DNA of 64,000 nt from Clostridia bacterium (GTDB lineage: Bacteria > Bacillota > Clostridia > UMGS1810). The stretch's first letter is position 1, and each line of letters opens with the position of its first letter. Positions 17,332 through 25,470 of the stretch are shown here, piece by piece. The stretch is from positions 62,001-126,000 of the forward strand of contig JAFVUE010000009.1 of assembly GCA_017502845.1 (NCBI GenBank), in the 5' to 3' direction. The notes below the pieces were generated by a model. It did not search any database. It was given only the letters and a program-made list of their open reading frames with translations, and was not told the origin of the DNA. The position numbers and the translations under genes are program-made.

Positions 17332-17392
17332 CAAGCATTTTTCCTATACGCTCACGCCTTCTTAAGGTTCAAGCCGTAAAGTTTGCAAAAGA

Positions 17393-17426
17393 AAAAAGTT
17401 CTGCTTAATGAATTGCAGAACCTTTT
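17393..17426 (-). terminator. Terminator for the convergent 17444-18178 gene (probably bidirectional)
   Basis: GTTCTGC and GCAGAAC pair around a 10-base AT loop. The T-run is strongest on the minus strand (GCAGAACTTTTTTC). A shorter T-run exists on the plus strand for the YkvI gene. Confidence 0.8.
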
Positions 17427-17443
17427 AGTACTTAACAAATTTA

Positions 17444-18178
17444 CTAAATTATAGTATCTATAGCTATAGTTATTAAAACTGCTATTTTCTCTTTCTCTAA
17501 ATCGTCATATTGTATAGTGAATTTATCTGTATATTCATGTGAAAATTTGAAATCGGAAGGATACATTTTTGCAACAAGGTTTTTATCATGAAAAATTTCG
17601 AATCCCTTTTTGTGGATAGGCGTAATCCCAATATCTCCGTTTTTGGATTTAATTATAATATTGCCATCAGATTCGTATTTTTCAAGAATACACAGTTCTT
17701 CTGATCCTAATTTAACTGTGCATTTTTTCAAATCTTTCTTAAAGTCAAGGGAAAAAATGTTTTTAACTCCCTCCATTAACTCTGAATGTACATTTATTTC
17801 ACCTATCTTTTGATTTTTTGCATCATATATACTGATTGTGTCTCTAGAAAGTCCCGAAAGAGATGAGGTGGTTTCTTGTGATCGATATTTCAATGTGTTG
17901 TTTTTGTCATAAACGAGTCTTTCGGTAGGATTCATAATTGTTTCATCATATTTATCGGTAACCATTTTTAGAGCATCATTGACGGAGATTGAAGCACCTC
18001 TAACAATCAGGTAATTTTCTTTCGTGTCTTCAATGCGGATATGTTTTGTTGTTTTGTTGTCGAGTTCATATAATTTATTTATGACAATATTCGCGATTTC
18101 ATCAGTTTTGTTTGAATTTGTTACTTTATCAGCGATTTTCGAAATCATAAATTTTGCCATTTTTCCTTTAATACCCAT
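17444..18178 (-). CDS. Unrecognised cytosolic protein, possible LURP-one/tubby-like fold (244 aa)
   Basis: No confident family. AAAGGAGATACACT precedes the ATG at 18178; the longer open frame upstream runs through the tRNA-Pro gene and is not coding. The first 60 residues are basic and helical (MGIKGKMAKFMISKIADKV). The rest is a series of short beta strands with turns such as YDAKNQKIGEI, KNGDIGI and HDKNLVAKMYP, ending in a hydrophobic IAVLITIAIDTII. That strand pattern plus a terminal hydrophobic helix resembles LURP-one/phospholipid-scramblase (tubby-like) proteins, but this is a shape argument only. It is AT-rich with many AAA/ATA codons and has no operon partner. Confidence 0.7.
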   Translation of the reverse strand: MGIKGKMAKFMISKIADKVTNSNKTDEIANIVINKLYELDNKTTKHIRIEDTKENYLIVRGASISVNDALKMVTDKYDETIMNPTERLVYDKNNTLKYRSQETTSSLSGLSRDTISIYDAKNQKIGEINVHSELMEGVKNIFSLDFKKDLKKCTVKLGSEELCILEKYESDGNIIIKSKNGDIGITPIHKKGFEIFHDKNLVAKMYPSDFKFSHEYTDKFTIQYDDLEKEKIAVLITIAIDTII

Positions 18179-18246
18179 AGTGTATCTCCTTTGCACTGAT
18201 AACTTAAAAGATTTTATATACGAGTTTTGAAAAGAATTATGATAAT

Positions 18247-18284
18247 AAAAAAGGCACGGATTCTGTAAGGAAATCAGTGCCTTT
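18247..18284 (-). terminator. Terminator of the tRNA-Pro transcript
   Basis: On the minus strand AAAGGCAC-x-GATT pairs with AATC-x-GTGCCTTT and is followed by a T-run, directly downstream of tRNA-Pro. Confidence 0.85.
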
Positions 18285-18291
18285 AACTTTA

Positions 18292-18364
18292 TCGAGGTGA
18301 CAGGGCTCGAACCTGCGGCCTCATGGTCCCAAACCACGCGCGCTACCAGCTGCGCCACACCTCG
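18292..18364 (-). tRNA. tRNA-Pro (anticodon UGG)
   Basis: A 73-base cloverleaf on the minus strand. The acceptor stem is CGAGGTG/CACCTCG with discriminator A, the anticodon loop is TTTGGGA, and the T-loop is TTCGAGC. CCA is not encoded. It has its own consensus promoter and terminator. Confidence 0.97.
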
Positions 18365-18378
18365 AAAACACATTGACT

Positions 18379-18407
18379 ATTGTAATATATTATGACAGTT
18401 TTGTCAA
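18379..18407 (-). promoter_or_regulatory. Promoter of tRNA-Pro
   Basis: On the minus strand: TTGACA (18407-18402), 17-base spacer, TACAAT (18384-18379). Confidence 0.88.
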
Positions 18408-18454
18408 GAGAATAAATGAATTCAAAAAAAAATTAAAAATTTTCAAAAAAGTTC

Positions 18455-18483
18455 TTGACTTTGTAAAAAGTATGTGATATTAT
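18455..18483 (+). promoter_or_regulatory. Promoter of the tRNA-Thr/tRNA-Tyr unit
   Basis: TTGACT (18455-18460), 17-base spacer, TATTAT (18478-18483), 14 bases before the tRNA-Thr 5' end. Confidence 0.85.
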
Positions 18484-18496
18484 AGTTCATGGATTT

Positions 18497-18569
18497 GCTG
18501 GTGTAGCTCAATCGGTAGAGCAGCTGATTTGTAATCAGCAGGTTACAGGTTCAAGTCCTGCCACCAGCT
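18497..18569 (+). tRNA. tRNA-Thr (anticodon UGU)
   Basis: A 73-base cloverleaf with acceptor GCTGGTG/CACCAGC and discriminator T. The anticodon stem GCTGA/TCAGC encloses TTTGTAA. The first T-stem pair (18545 with 18561) is an A-C mismatch. CCA is not encoded. Confidence 0.97.
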
Positions 18570-18597
18570 TGTAAATCCTTTTTTTATTTATAGACCT

Positions 18598-18679
18598 GGG
18601 AGGGTTCCCGAGTGGCCAAAGGGGGCAGACTGTAAATCTGTTGTCTCTGACTTCGATGGTTCGAATCCATCTCCTCCCA
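18598..18679 (+). tRNA. tRNA-Tyr (anticodon GUA)
   Basis: An 82-base class II tRNA with a long variable arm (TTGTCTCTGACTTC region). The acceptor is GGGAGGG/TCCTCCC (one G-T pair) with discriminator A, and the anticodon loop is CTGTAAA. CCA is not encoded. Co-transcribed with tRNA-Thr. Confidence 0.97.
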
Positions 18680-18682
18680 CTT

Positions 18683-18720
18683 AAAAAAAGACATTATTCA
18701 TTTGAATAATGTCTTTTTTT
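18683..18720 (+). terminator. Terminator of the tRNA-Thr/tRNA-Tyr unit
   Basis: AAAAAAGACATTATTCA pairs with TGAATAATGTCTTTTTT over a two-base loop, 4 bases after tRNA-Tyr. Confidence 0.92.
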
Positions 18721-18786
18721 ATTAAATCCGTCTTACGACGGAATAAATTTGATTTGCAGAAATATAAATCATTGCACAAAAAAGTG

Positions 18787-18815
18787 TGTACACATTAAGA
18801 TATATGCGGTATAAT
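18787..18815 (+). promoter_or_regulatory. Probable promoter of the first GHL6-like gene
   Basis: TGTACA (18787-18792), 17-base spacer, consensus TATAAT (18810-18815), followed by AAAGGAG before the ATG at 18847. Confidence 0.6.
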
Positions 18816-18846
18816 TAGATGTATAGGATGAAAGGAGATTATACAT

Positions 18847-20829
18847 ATGAGATACAGACAGTTGCAACTTGAATTTCAGATGGATGAAAAATATGAACAT
18901 CTTGCAAAGAATTTCACAAAAGAAAAATTCAGACAAGCACTTATAGATTGTCATGCAGATCATATCAACCTTATGGCAAAGTGCCATCACGGTTGGTCAT
19001 ATTTCCCCACAGAAGTGGGCGGTATGCACCCTAACCTTGATTTTGACCTGCTCAAAGAAGAACTTGAAGTGGCTCACGAACTTGGTCTTAAAGCACCTGT
19101 CTATGTTTCTTGCGGTCTTGACGAGAGAATATCACAGATGCACCACGACTGGCATGCCCGTACAAAAGACGGGGAAGTTCAGGGTGGAACTCTTGATAAG
19201 AGATACTCCCACGTGCTTTGTATAAATTCCGATTATTTTGATTTTTATCTCGCTCACGTAGAGGAGATATGTACTAAATACGATGTAGACGGACTTTTTG
19301 CAGATATAATCAGCGTTCGCCCCTGTTATTGTGATAATTGCCGACGAGGTATGGCGGAGATGGGGCTCGATGTTGAGAACGAATCCGATGTTGTTGCTTA
19401 TGCGGAGAGCGTTTATGTAAGATGCGCAAAAAAGCTCCGTGAAACTCTCGATAAGTGTCGACCCGGTCTTTCTCTTTTCTTAAACGGCGGTCATGTAAGA
19501 CGAGGCAGAGGAGACCTTGCAAAGCTCAATACACACCTTGAACTAGAGAGTTTGCCCACAGGTAAGTGGGGTTATGACCATTTTCCACTTTCGGCATCTT
19601 ATGCCCGTACACTTGGTATGGATGTTGCAGGTATGACTGCAATGTATCATCTTTCCTGGTCTGATGTTGGTGGATATAAGCATCCCGACGCAATGCGCTA
19701 CGAAGTTTTCCTTTCTGCTGCTTGTGGTGCGGGAAGCAGCATTGGTTGCGGTATGGGCGGAAACGGTGTGATTGACAATGCCACCTGTAAACTTATCGGT
19801 AAGGCATATGCAGAACTGGAAAAAGCAGAGCCCTGGCTCAAAGACAGTAAACATCTTGCAGATGTGGGTGTGTTCGGTGCTGAGATAAGCCAGAACTATT
19901 ATGGTACCTCCAGAACATTCTCTATTTCACAGGGTGGAGAGAATAAAGGAGATTGCGATGCGGGTTGCGTGAGAATGTTGCTTGAAGGACATTATTTGTT
20001 TGACTCCGTTGATGCAGACAGCGACCTTTCAAAATACAAAGTAATAATTCTCCCCGACGAAATCCGCCTTGATGAGCGACTTGAAAAGAAATTCAATGAT
20101 TACGTTGCAGACGGCGGTAAGATTCTTGCATCGGGCAGGTCGGGACTTTGCCACGGCGAGGATAAATTTGCACTTGATTTCGGCGTTGAATATGCAGGAG
20201 CACCTAAGTATCCCGAAGATTATATTCTTCCCGATTTTGAAATCCGTGATTTTGAGAATGCTGCATTTGTTATGTATGCAGGAGGAACACGCATCAAAGA
20301 AAATGGCGGCGAGATTATGGCGAAACGCTTGAATCCATGCTTTAAGAATGAATGGATTCACTTTGGATCACAGGGACACGCAGGTCCTGATTATAATGAT
20401 GCTGAACCCGGTATTGCAAAAGGCAATGCAGGTATCTATATTGGCTGGAATATATTTGAAGAGTATGCGACAAGCGGATCAACAATTGCAAAACGAATTG
20501 TTTGCCATCTTCTTGATGAACTTCTTGGGGATAATAAGACTATCTCAACAAATCTTCCTGCACAGGGCGTTGTTGCGGTAGCAGATCAGAATGATCGCCG
20601 CATAGTTCATCTTCTTTATGCCGCACCCGTTAAACGCGGAAACGGCGTTCAGGTAATCGAGGATGTTCTGCCGATTTACGGTACAGATGTAACTCTCGAG
20701 GTTGATAAGGAAATCAGCAAGGTAACACTCGTACCTCAAGGCGAGGATATTCCATTTGAACAGATCGGAAACCATATTAATTTTCTCGTTCCGAAATTCA
20801 CCTGCCATCAGTTGGTGTGCGTAGAATAA
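18847..20829 (+). CDS. Putative glycoside hydrolase, GHL6-like barrel with beta-galactosidase trimerisation-like domain (660 aa)
   Basis: No signal peptide, so it is cytosolic. The N-terminal 380 residues form a TIM-barrel-like region with CHHGWSYFPTEVGG, YVSCGLDERIS, DVDGLFADIISVRPCYCDNC (a C-x-C-x2-C element common in such proteins) and a LSWSDVGG loop. From about 390 an alpha/beta segment (YKVIILPDEIRLDERLEKK, then YVADGGKILASG) matches the glutamine-amidotransferase-like trimerisation domain of GH42 enzymes. A small beta domain ends the protein. Databases often label such proteins alpha-amylase-family or hypothetical glycosyl hydrolase 6. The substrate is unknown; an exo-acting role on oligosaccharides imported into the cell is an inference. 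It shares its architecture with the gene at 32325. Confidence 0.8.
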   Translation: MRYRQLQLEFQMDEKYEHLAKNFTKEKFRQALIDCHADHINLMAKCHHGWSYFPTEVGGMHPNLDFDLLKEELEVAHELGLKAPVYVSCGLDERISQMHHDWHARTKDGEVQGGTLDKRYSHVLCINSDYFDFYLAHVEEICTKYDVDGLFADIISVRPCYCDNCRRGMAEMGLDVENESDVVAYAESVYVRCAKKLRETLDKCRPGLSLFLNGGHVRRGRGDLAKLNTHLELESLPTGKWGYDHFPLSASYARTLGMDVAGMTAMYHLSWSDVGGYKHPDAMRYEVFLSAACGAGSSIGCGMGGNGVIDNATCKLIGKAYAELEKAEPWLKDSKHLADVGVFGAEISQNYYGTSRTFSISQGGENKGDCDAGCVRMLLEGHYLFDSVDADSDLSKYKVIILPDEIRLDERLEKKFNDYVADGGKILASGRSGLCHGEDKFALDFGVEYAGAPKYPEDYILPDFEIRDFENAAFVMYAGGTRIKENGGEIMAKRLNPCFKNEWIHFGSQGHAGPDYNDAEPGIAKGNAGIYIGWNIFEEYATSGSTIAKRIVCHLLDELLGDNKTISTNLPAQGVVAVADQNDRRIVHLLYAAPVKRGNGVQVIEDVLPIYGTDVTLEVDKEISKVTLVPQGEDIPFEQIGNHINFLVPKFTCHQLVCVE

Positions 20830-20830
20830 C

Positions 20831-20866
20831 AAAAAGGCATCGAAATGATTTTCGATGCCTTTTTTC
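20831..20866 (+). terminator. Terminator after the first GHL6-like gene
   Basis: AAAAAGGCATCGAAA / TTTCGATGCCTTTTTT hairpin with a short TGAT-type loop. It isolates the glycosidase from the PHP-AGCS operon. Confidence 0.92.
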
Positions 20867-20895
20867 TTTACAAATTACGTATAAAATGGTAAAAT
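20867..20895 (+). promoter_or_regulatory. Promoter of the PHP-AGCS operon
   Basis: TTTACA (20867-20872), 17-base spacer, TAAAAT (20890-20895), starting inside the T-run of the preceding terminator. Confidence 0.65.
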
Positions 20896-20930
20896 TAATA
20901 TGTATTTTTTTGATATAAGGTGGGATAATT

Positions 20931-21989
20931 ATGAAACCTACAGAAAACGATATTGCCCTGATAGACAATCTCTATAAAGGAAGAAAACCTTTTTACGGCG
21001 AACTTCACGACCATTCCGATTCGGGCGGCACAAGCGATGGTAAGTGCACCCTTTCCGAATGGCGAAAGGTGATGGTCGAGCTTGGTCTTGACTTTGCAGC
21101 AATCCTTGACCACCGACAGGTCAGACATATGTATCTCCCCGAGTGGGAAGACGGCGTTTTTATTGGTGGAACAGAGCCGGGCATACGCCTTACAAACAGC
21201 AGGGCAGAGCTTGGCGAAATTCATTACAATATCCTTACTGAAGGCCCGGGTCAACTTGAAGAATTGCTTTCACGGTTTCCCGAATATGAATTTGAGGGCG
21301 GACCTGACGGCCATTTCGTTTATCCCGATTACAGCGTTGAAAGAATGGGCGAACTCATTGACAATGTGAAAGAACTTGGGGGATTTTATGTTCACCCCCA
21401 TCCGAAGCAGATAATGCGTTCCGATGACCCCAATGATTACTGCTTCCGTGATGAAACGGGTATAGAGGTTTTCTACGAAGATTTACGTTGCGAGAAAACT
21501 GCACTTAACTATGACCTGTGGCTTGGCATTCTTAAGGCAGGGAGACATATATGGGCTTGTGCAGGAGGCGACGGTCATTCAACTCCGTCTGATAAAGCAA
21601 TCACAACCATCTATGCCGAAGAAAAGTCAAATAAATCATACCTGAAGCATTTGAGAGTAGGGGACTTCGTGTGTGGCGGAGTGGGAATCCGTATGTGTAT
21701 GGGCGATACTCTTATGGGCGGTAAATGCGATTTTACGGGAAAACGACTTGTTGTTTCCGTCAGCGATATTCATAAGAGCGTATTTTGTGATGACCATAAA
21801 TATCGTATTGATATTATAAACGATAAAGGAACAGTATCAAGTGCTTCCGTTAACCTTAACGGAACAAATTATTTTGCAATTGATGCCGAAAACTGCAAAT
21901 TCTATCGTACAGAGATTTTTGATGAAACAGAAAATCTGCGTATTGCAGTAGGCAACCCAATATGGAATATTAAAGGAGATACATTATGA
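20931..21989 (+). CDS. PHP-domain metal-dependent hydrolase (352 aa)
   Basis: The PHP fold is shown by HDHSD at 26-30 (metal ligands), DFAAILDHRQ, a central YVHPHPKQ and a late GGDGHS. PHP proteins hydrolyse phosphoesters such as histidinol phosphate, nucleotides or short oligonucleotides using two or three metal ions. The protein is longer than a minimal PHP phosphatase: the last 100 residues form an extra beta-rich region (VVSVSDIHKSVFCDDHKYR...) that may bind substrate. It is translationally coupled (4-base ATGA overlap) to an AGCS Na+ symporter, which suggests that the hydrolase releases, or acts on, an amino-acid-like compound taken up by that carrier (inference). It is not a HisK or polymerase PHP domain by context. 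Confidence 0.82.
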   Translation: MKPTENDIALIDNLYKGRKPFYGELHDHSDSGGTSDGKCTLSEWRKVMVELGLDFAAILDHRQVRHMYLPEWEDGVFIGGTEPGIRLTNSRAELGEIHYNILTEGPGQLEELLSRFPEYEFEGGPDGHFVYPDYSVERMGELIDNVKELGGFYVHPHPKQIMRSDDPNDYCFRDETGIEVFYEDLRCEKTALNYDLWLGILKAGRHIWACAGGDGHSTPSDKAITTIYAEEKSNKSYLKHLRVGDFVCGGVGIRMCMGDTLMGGKCDFTGKRLVVSVSDIHKSVFCDDHKYRIDIINDKGTVSSASVNLNGTNYFAIDAENCKFYRTEIFDETENLRIAVGNPIWNIKGDTL

Positions 21990-23410
21990 ATTTTGAAGCA
22001 ATTATAAATGCCGTAACTTATGGCGTTGGAAAAGTCAATGATGTTATGAGCTACATTCTTGTCGTAGTGCTCATTATTGGTGGAGTATATTTCACACTTT
22101 CAACGAAGTGTGTGCAGTTCCGCAGATTTAAGCAACAACTTAAATACATTATGGAAAAGCCGACTGATGGTAAAGGTGTTTCGTCTTTTCAGGCGCTTAT
22201 AGTATCTACTGCATCACGTGTTGGTACAGGCAATATTATCGGTGTATCCACCGCAATTTGCCTTGGGGGATACGGTTCTGTTTTCTGGATGTGGCTTATT
22301 GCGATTATAGGCAGTGCATCTGCTTTTGCGGAAAGTACTCTTGCACAGATTTATAAGAAAAAAGGCAAAGACGGTTGCTATGGCGGTCCTGCTTATTACA
22401 TAGAGGCGGCACTTAAAAGCAGACCTCTTGCAGTAGTCTTTACAATATTCCTTATGCTTACATACGGATTCGGATTCAATATGTTGGCGTCTTATAATCT
22501 TCAGTCAACTTTCTCGTCTTACTCTTTCTATAATGAACAGTACACTCCCTGGATAATAGGTCTTATCCTTGCGGTACTCGTTGGCTATTGTATGATGGGC
22601 GGCGGTAAACGTATAATCAAAGTAACAGAATTTCTCGTTCCTTTTATGGGGATTATCTACATAGGCGTTGCAATTGTAGTCGTAATAATCAACTACAAAG
22701 TAATCCCTGGTATTATGAGCAAGATTTTTGAGGATGCATTTGATTTCAAAGCAATTTTTGGTGGTATCAGCGGTTCGTGTATGATGTACGGCATTAAACG
22801 CGGTCTTTTCAGTAACGAAGCGGGTGTCGGCTCTGCGCCTAACGCTTCTGCGGCGGCAGAAGTAAGCCATCCTGCAAAACAGGGACTTGTTCAGGTACTC
22901 TCCGTATTTATAGATACACTTCTCGTATGCAGCGCAACTGCATTTCTGTGTCTTTGTTCAGGAATTGAACCTACAGCGGCAATCTCCGGTGCGCCTTACG
23001 TTCAGCAATCAATGGGTGAAACACTTGGTGCTTTCGGTCCTGTGTTTTTGACGGTTGCAATGATTCTCTTTGCATTTACAACACTTCTCGGCAACCTTTA
23101 TTATGTAGATAAGTCTTATAACTATCTTCTCCGAAGAGAGCCGAGCAAGAAATTTATGAATATAGCACACATTATATCTGCGGTAATTGTATTCATTGGT
23201 GCAGGACTTAATGCCGATCTGCTCTGGGGTATTGCTGATATAACAATGGGTGGTATGACTCTTATAAATATTCCTGTTATACTCGTCTTAAGTAAATATG
23301 TGAGCCGTACACTTAACGATTATGATATTCAGCTGAAATCAGGGAAGAATCCCACATTTGTAAGTAAATCAATCGGAATTAAAAACGACCTTGATTATTG
23401 GAAACAATAA
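21986..23410 (+). CDS. AGCS-family sodium:alanine/glycine symporter
   Basis: Imports small neutral amino acids with Na+ across the cytoplasmic membrane. 474 residues with about eleven hydrophobic segments. The AGCS signature region is SRVGTGNIIGVSTAICLGG followed by WMWLIAIIGSASAFAESTLAQ. GLFSNEAGVGSAPNASAAA, a segment conserved in this family, is also present. The first ATG overlaps the PHP gene stop by 4 bases. An Na+ gradient for it could come from the Rnf complex encoded 4 kb downstream. The exact amino acid cannot be read from the sequence. Confidence 0.93.
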   Translation: MNFEAIINAVTYGVGKVNDVMSYILVVVLIIGGVYFTLSTKCVQFRRFKQQLKYIMEKPTDGKGVSSFQALIVSTASRVGTGNIIGVSTAICLGGYGSVFWMWLIAIIGSASAFAESTLAQIYKKKGKDGCYGGPAYYIEAALKSRPLAVVFTIFLMLTYGFGFNMLASYNLQSTFSSYSFYNEQYTPWIIGLILAVLVGYCMMGGGKRIIKVTEFLVPFMGIIYIGVAIVVVIINYKVIPGIMSKIFEDAFDFKAIFGGISGSCMMYGIKRGLFSNEAGVGSAPNASAAAEVSHPAKQGLVQVLSVFIDTLLVCSATAFLCLCSGIEPTAAISGAPYVQQSMGETLGAFGPVFLTVAMILFAFTTLLGNLYYVDKSYNYLLRREPSKKFMNIAHIISAVIVFIGAGLNADLLWGIADITMGGMTLINIPVILVLSKYVSRTLNDYDIQLKSGKNPTFVSKSIGIKNDLDYWKQ

Positions 23411-23414
23411 AAAC

Positions 23415-23445
23415 AAAGCGGAAGGCATCGCCTTCCGCTTTTTAT
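23415..23445. terminator. Terminator between AGCS and recR (convergent)
   Basis: AAAGCGGAAGGC / GCCTTCCGCTTTTT with a three-base loop, four bases after the AGCS stop. Confidence 0.9.
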
Positions 23446-23447
23446 AC

Positions 23448-24044
23448 TTATATTTCTGTTCTGCCTTCCAATGCTTTTGCAAGAGTTATCTGGTCAGCAT
23501 ATTCCAAGTCCCCTCCAACAGGCAACCCGTATGCAATCCGTGTAACTTTCACATCATACGGTTTCATCATACGCGAAATATACATAGCCGTTGCTTCCCC
23601 GTCAATGCTTGGATTGTTTGCCATGATGACTTCACTCACACCGCCTTCTTTCACGCGGTTTATAAGCTCGTCAATGGTCAGGTCATCGGGGCTGATGCCG
23701 TCAACGGGAGATATTGCGCCGTGGAGAACGTGGTAAGTTCCTCTGAATTCTCCGGTCTTTTCCATAGCAATAACATCTCTCGGTCTTTCCACTACACATA
23801 TAATGGATTTGTCTCTGTTTATATCGGAACAAATTTCACAGATGTCATCTTCAGTAATGTTTTTGCATATGGGACAGTAATGAGTTTTTGCTTTTACGGA
23901 TTTGAGTGTCTCTGCGATATAGTCCACCTGTTCATCGGAAAGGGATAGAATGTGGTAAGCCATCCTTACTGCGGATTTCTGACCAACTCCGGGCAGAGAA
24001 CGAAATATATCTATGAGCTTGGAAAAAGCGGTACTGTATACCAT
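23448..24044 (-). CDS. recR: Recombination mediator RecR
   Basis: Works with RecF and RecO to load RecA on gapped DNA. 198 residues, the normal length. The N-terminal helix-hairpin-helix (FRSLPGVGQKSAVRMAY), the zinc finger Cys57-x2-Cys60 ... Cys69-x2-Cys72, and the Toprim domain (VVERPRDVIAMEKTGEFRG, then LHGAISPVDGISPDDL) are all intact. GTAGAAAGGATTT precedes the ATG. In many Firmicutes recR follows dnaX and ybaB/yaaK; here Veg lies upstream instead. Confidence 0.97.
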   Translation of the reverse strand: MVYSTAFSKLIDIFRSLPGVGQKSAVRMAYHILSLSDEQVDYIAETLKSVKAKTHYCPICKNITEDDICEICSDINRDKSIICVVERPRDVIAMEKTGEFRGTYHVLHGAISPVDGISPDDLTIDELINRVKEGGVSEVIMANNPSIDGEATAMYISRMMKPYDVKVTRIAYGLPVGGDLEYADQITLAKALEGRTEI

Positions 24045-24064
24045 AATAAATCCTTTCTACAAAT

Positions 24065-24092
24065 AAAGTACATCACGTATGATGTACTTTTG
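24065..24092 (-). terminator. Hairpin between veg and recR
   Basis: AAAGTACATCA and TGATGTACTTT form an 11-bp stem with a four-base loop. The minus-strand trailer is AAAGTACATCATACGTGATG then TACTTTATTTG, a moderate terminator that may limit read-through from the strong veg promoter into recR. Confidence 0.65.
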
Positions 24093-24099
24093 TTTTAAG

Positions 24100-24357
24100 T
24101 TATTCGTTATTTTTGAAAACCACGAGTTCTACTGTTCGTGTGAGAATGTCGGCATAGCTGAACGAAACTCTGCGCTGACTTTCCTCGTCGCTTTTTTTGT
24201 CGAGTAGAACAACAAAGATGTTGGGATATGTATGCTCCAGCACACCGCGACGTGCAAATCTCATCTTTCTTCCTTTTTTAACGGTTACATGTACACGTCT
24301 GCCTACGTAACCCGCGACAGTTTCTTTTATTTCGTCTATCTTGTTTTTCGCGTCCAT
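24100..24357 (-). CDS. veg: Veg-family protein (biofilm-stimulating, DUF1021)
   Basis: An 85-residue protein resembling Bacillus subtilis Veg, a small, very highly expressed protein linked to biofilm matrix gene derepression. Its start is MDAKNKIDEIKETVAGYVGR, followed by a strand-rich basic core (RVHVTVKKGRKMRFARRG) and the conserved VLEHTYPNIFVV, then SFSYADILTRTVEL. The start at 24357 was chosen by family alignment; the longer upstream open frame has no ribosome binding site. Its promoter is one of the best consensus matches in the window, as in B. subtilis, where veg has a famously strong promoter. Confidence 0.92.
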   Translation of the reverse strand: MDAKNKIDEIKETVAGYVGRRVHVTVKKGRKMRFARRGVLEHTYPNIFVVLLDKKSDEESQRRVSFSYADILTRTVELVVFKNNE

Positions 24358-24418
24358 AAATCCACGCTCCGTTTTTTGAGAGTATAAAACAAGCTGATTA
24401 TCATGTTGGCTAATAAAA

Positions 24419-24447
24419 AGTATAGCACGATTTGAAATATTTGTCAA
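24419..24447 (-). promoter_or_regulatory. Strong promoter of veg
   Basis: On the minus strand: TTGACA (24447-24442), 17-base spacer, TATACT (24424-24419). Confidence 0.9.
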
Positions 24448-24533
24448 GAGATGTGGAAATATGATGGGGCAAACCATAAAATTAATCCCATATTAAGAGG
24501 AGGTTGTTAAATAATTAACTTTTGGTTTATGTA

Positions 24534-24562
24534 TTGTAATAAAGCACAAAATGTTATATAAT
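24534..24562 (+). promoter_or_regulatory. Promoter of the metal-exporter-like gene
   Basis: TTGTAA (24534-24539), 17-base spacer, TATAAT (24557-24562). The short leader shows no manganese (yybP-ykoY) riboswitch. Confidence 0.65.
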
Positions 24563-24593
24563 TAAGTGATAAGATATAATGGGAGGAATGTAA

Positions 24594-25433
24594 ATGCACG
24601 AAATATGGCACCACGTACAACATGCTTTTTCGCATAGTGTAGGTACAGTCCCTTTTTTATTTTTGGCATATTTTGTAATAGAATATATTGAGAAGCGCTC
24701 ATCGGATAAGATGCAGCGGACCATGACGCGTCTTGGCAGATTCGGTCCATTTGGCGGTGCTGTTCTCGGTTGTGTGCCCCAATGCGGTTTTTCTGCGTCT
24801 GCGGCGAATTTTTATTCTAACAGGGTAGTAACACTAGGCACATTGGTTGCTGTGTTTATATCAACTTCCGATGAAGCAATCCCGATGCTTCTTTCCAATT
24901 CTGCTCATGCAGGTACTGTTCTGAAACTTCTGGGTGCTAAGGTTGTTATTGGTGCGTTGGCTGGTTTTGTTGTTGATATGCTTTTTAAGACATCGTCGGC
25001 AGCCCATGATGAAATCCATCATAAACACGGCCATTGCTGTAAGGATGAAGAGGGCTTCGGAAGTATGCTCTTTGCGGCGGCAAAGCACACCTTGAGCACA
25101 TACGCTTTTATATTCATCGTGTCATTTATACTGTGTGCGGCTGTGGAGAAATTTGGCAGTGAAAGGGTGGGTGCACTCTTTATGTCGGATACTGTGTTTC
25201 AGCCATTTATTGCGGCACTTATCGGCTTTATACCTAACTGTGCATCATCTGTTTTGCTGACTCAACTCTATATTGAGGGAACACTTTCTTTTGGTTCCGC
25301 CGTTGCGGGACTTTGCACAGGTGCGGGTGTTGGACTTGCAGTTCTTTTTAAGGAAAACCGACCGATGAAAGATAATTTTAAGATTATGGCAATTCTGTAT
25401 GCCGTATCGGTTATAGCAGGACTTTTACTGTAA
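24594..25433 (+). CDS. Putative heavy-metal/manganese exporter (ArsP_2-like, 279 aa)
   Basis: An integral membrane protein with about eight to ten hydrophobic segments. GAVLGCVPQCGFSASAANFYS (about 53-73) and its inverted counterpart GFIPNCASSVLLTQLYIEG (about 213-231) mark a two-fold internal repeat, each half with Cys in a Pro-Asn/Gln-Cys turn. This matches the family described as putative 10TM heavy-metal exporters or putative manganese transporters. A His/Cys-rich cytosolic loop between the halves (HDEIHHKHGHCCKDE) looks like a metal-sensing or metal-delivery element. GGGAGG precedes the ATG. The transported ion is uncertain. Confidence 0.82.
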   Translation: MHEIWHHVQHAFSHSVGTVPFLFLAYFVIEYIEKRSSDKMQRTMTRLGRFGPFGGAVLGCVPQCGFSASAANFYSNRVVTLGTLVAVFISTSDEAIPMLLSNSAHAGTVLKLLGAKVVIGALAGFVVDMLFKTSSAAHDEIHHKHGHCCKDEEGFGSMLFAAAKHTLSTYAFIFIVSFILCAAVEKFGSERVGALFMSDTVFQPFIAALIGFIPNCASSVLLTQLYIEGTLSFGSAVAGLCTGAGVGLAVLFKENRPMKDNFKIMAILYAVSVIAGLLL

Positions 25434-25470
25434 TAAACTTATATGAACAAAGTTTAAGGATGTGAATTTT

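Noticed and set aside
17444-18373. A 309-codon minus-strand ORF that extends upstream of 18178
   Set aside because: The extension reads through the tRNA-Pro gene and its terminator and has no ribosome binding site; the gene starts at 18178.
24480-24593. Manganese (yybP-ykoY) riboswitch before the metal-exporter-like gene
   Set aside because: The sequence between promoter and ATG is only about 25 bases and shows none of the conserved loops.
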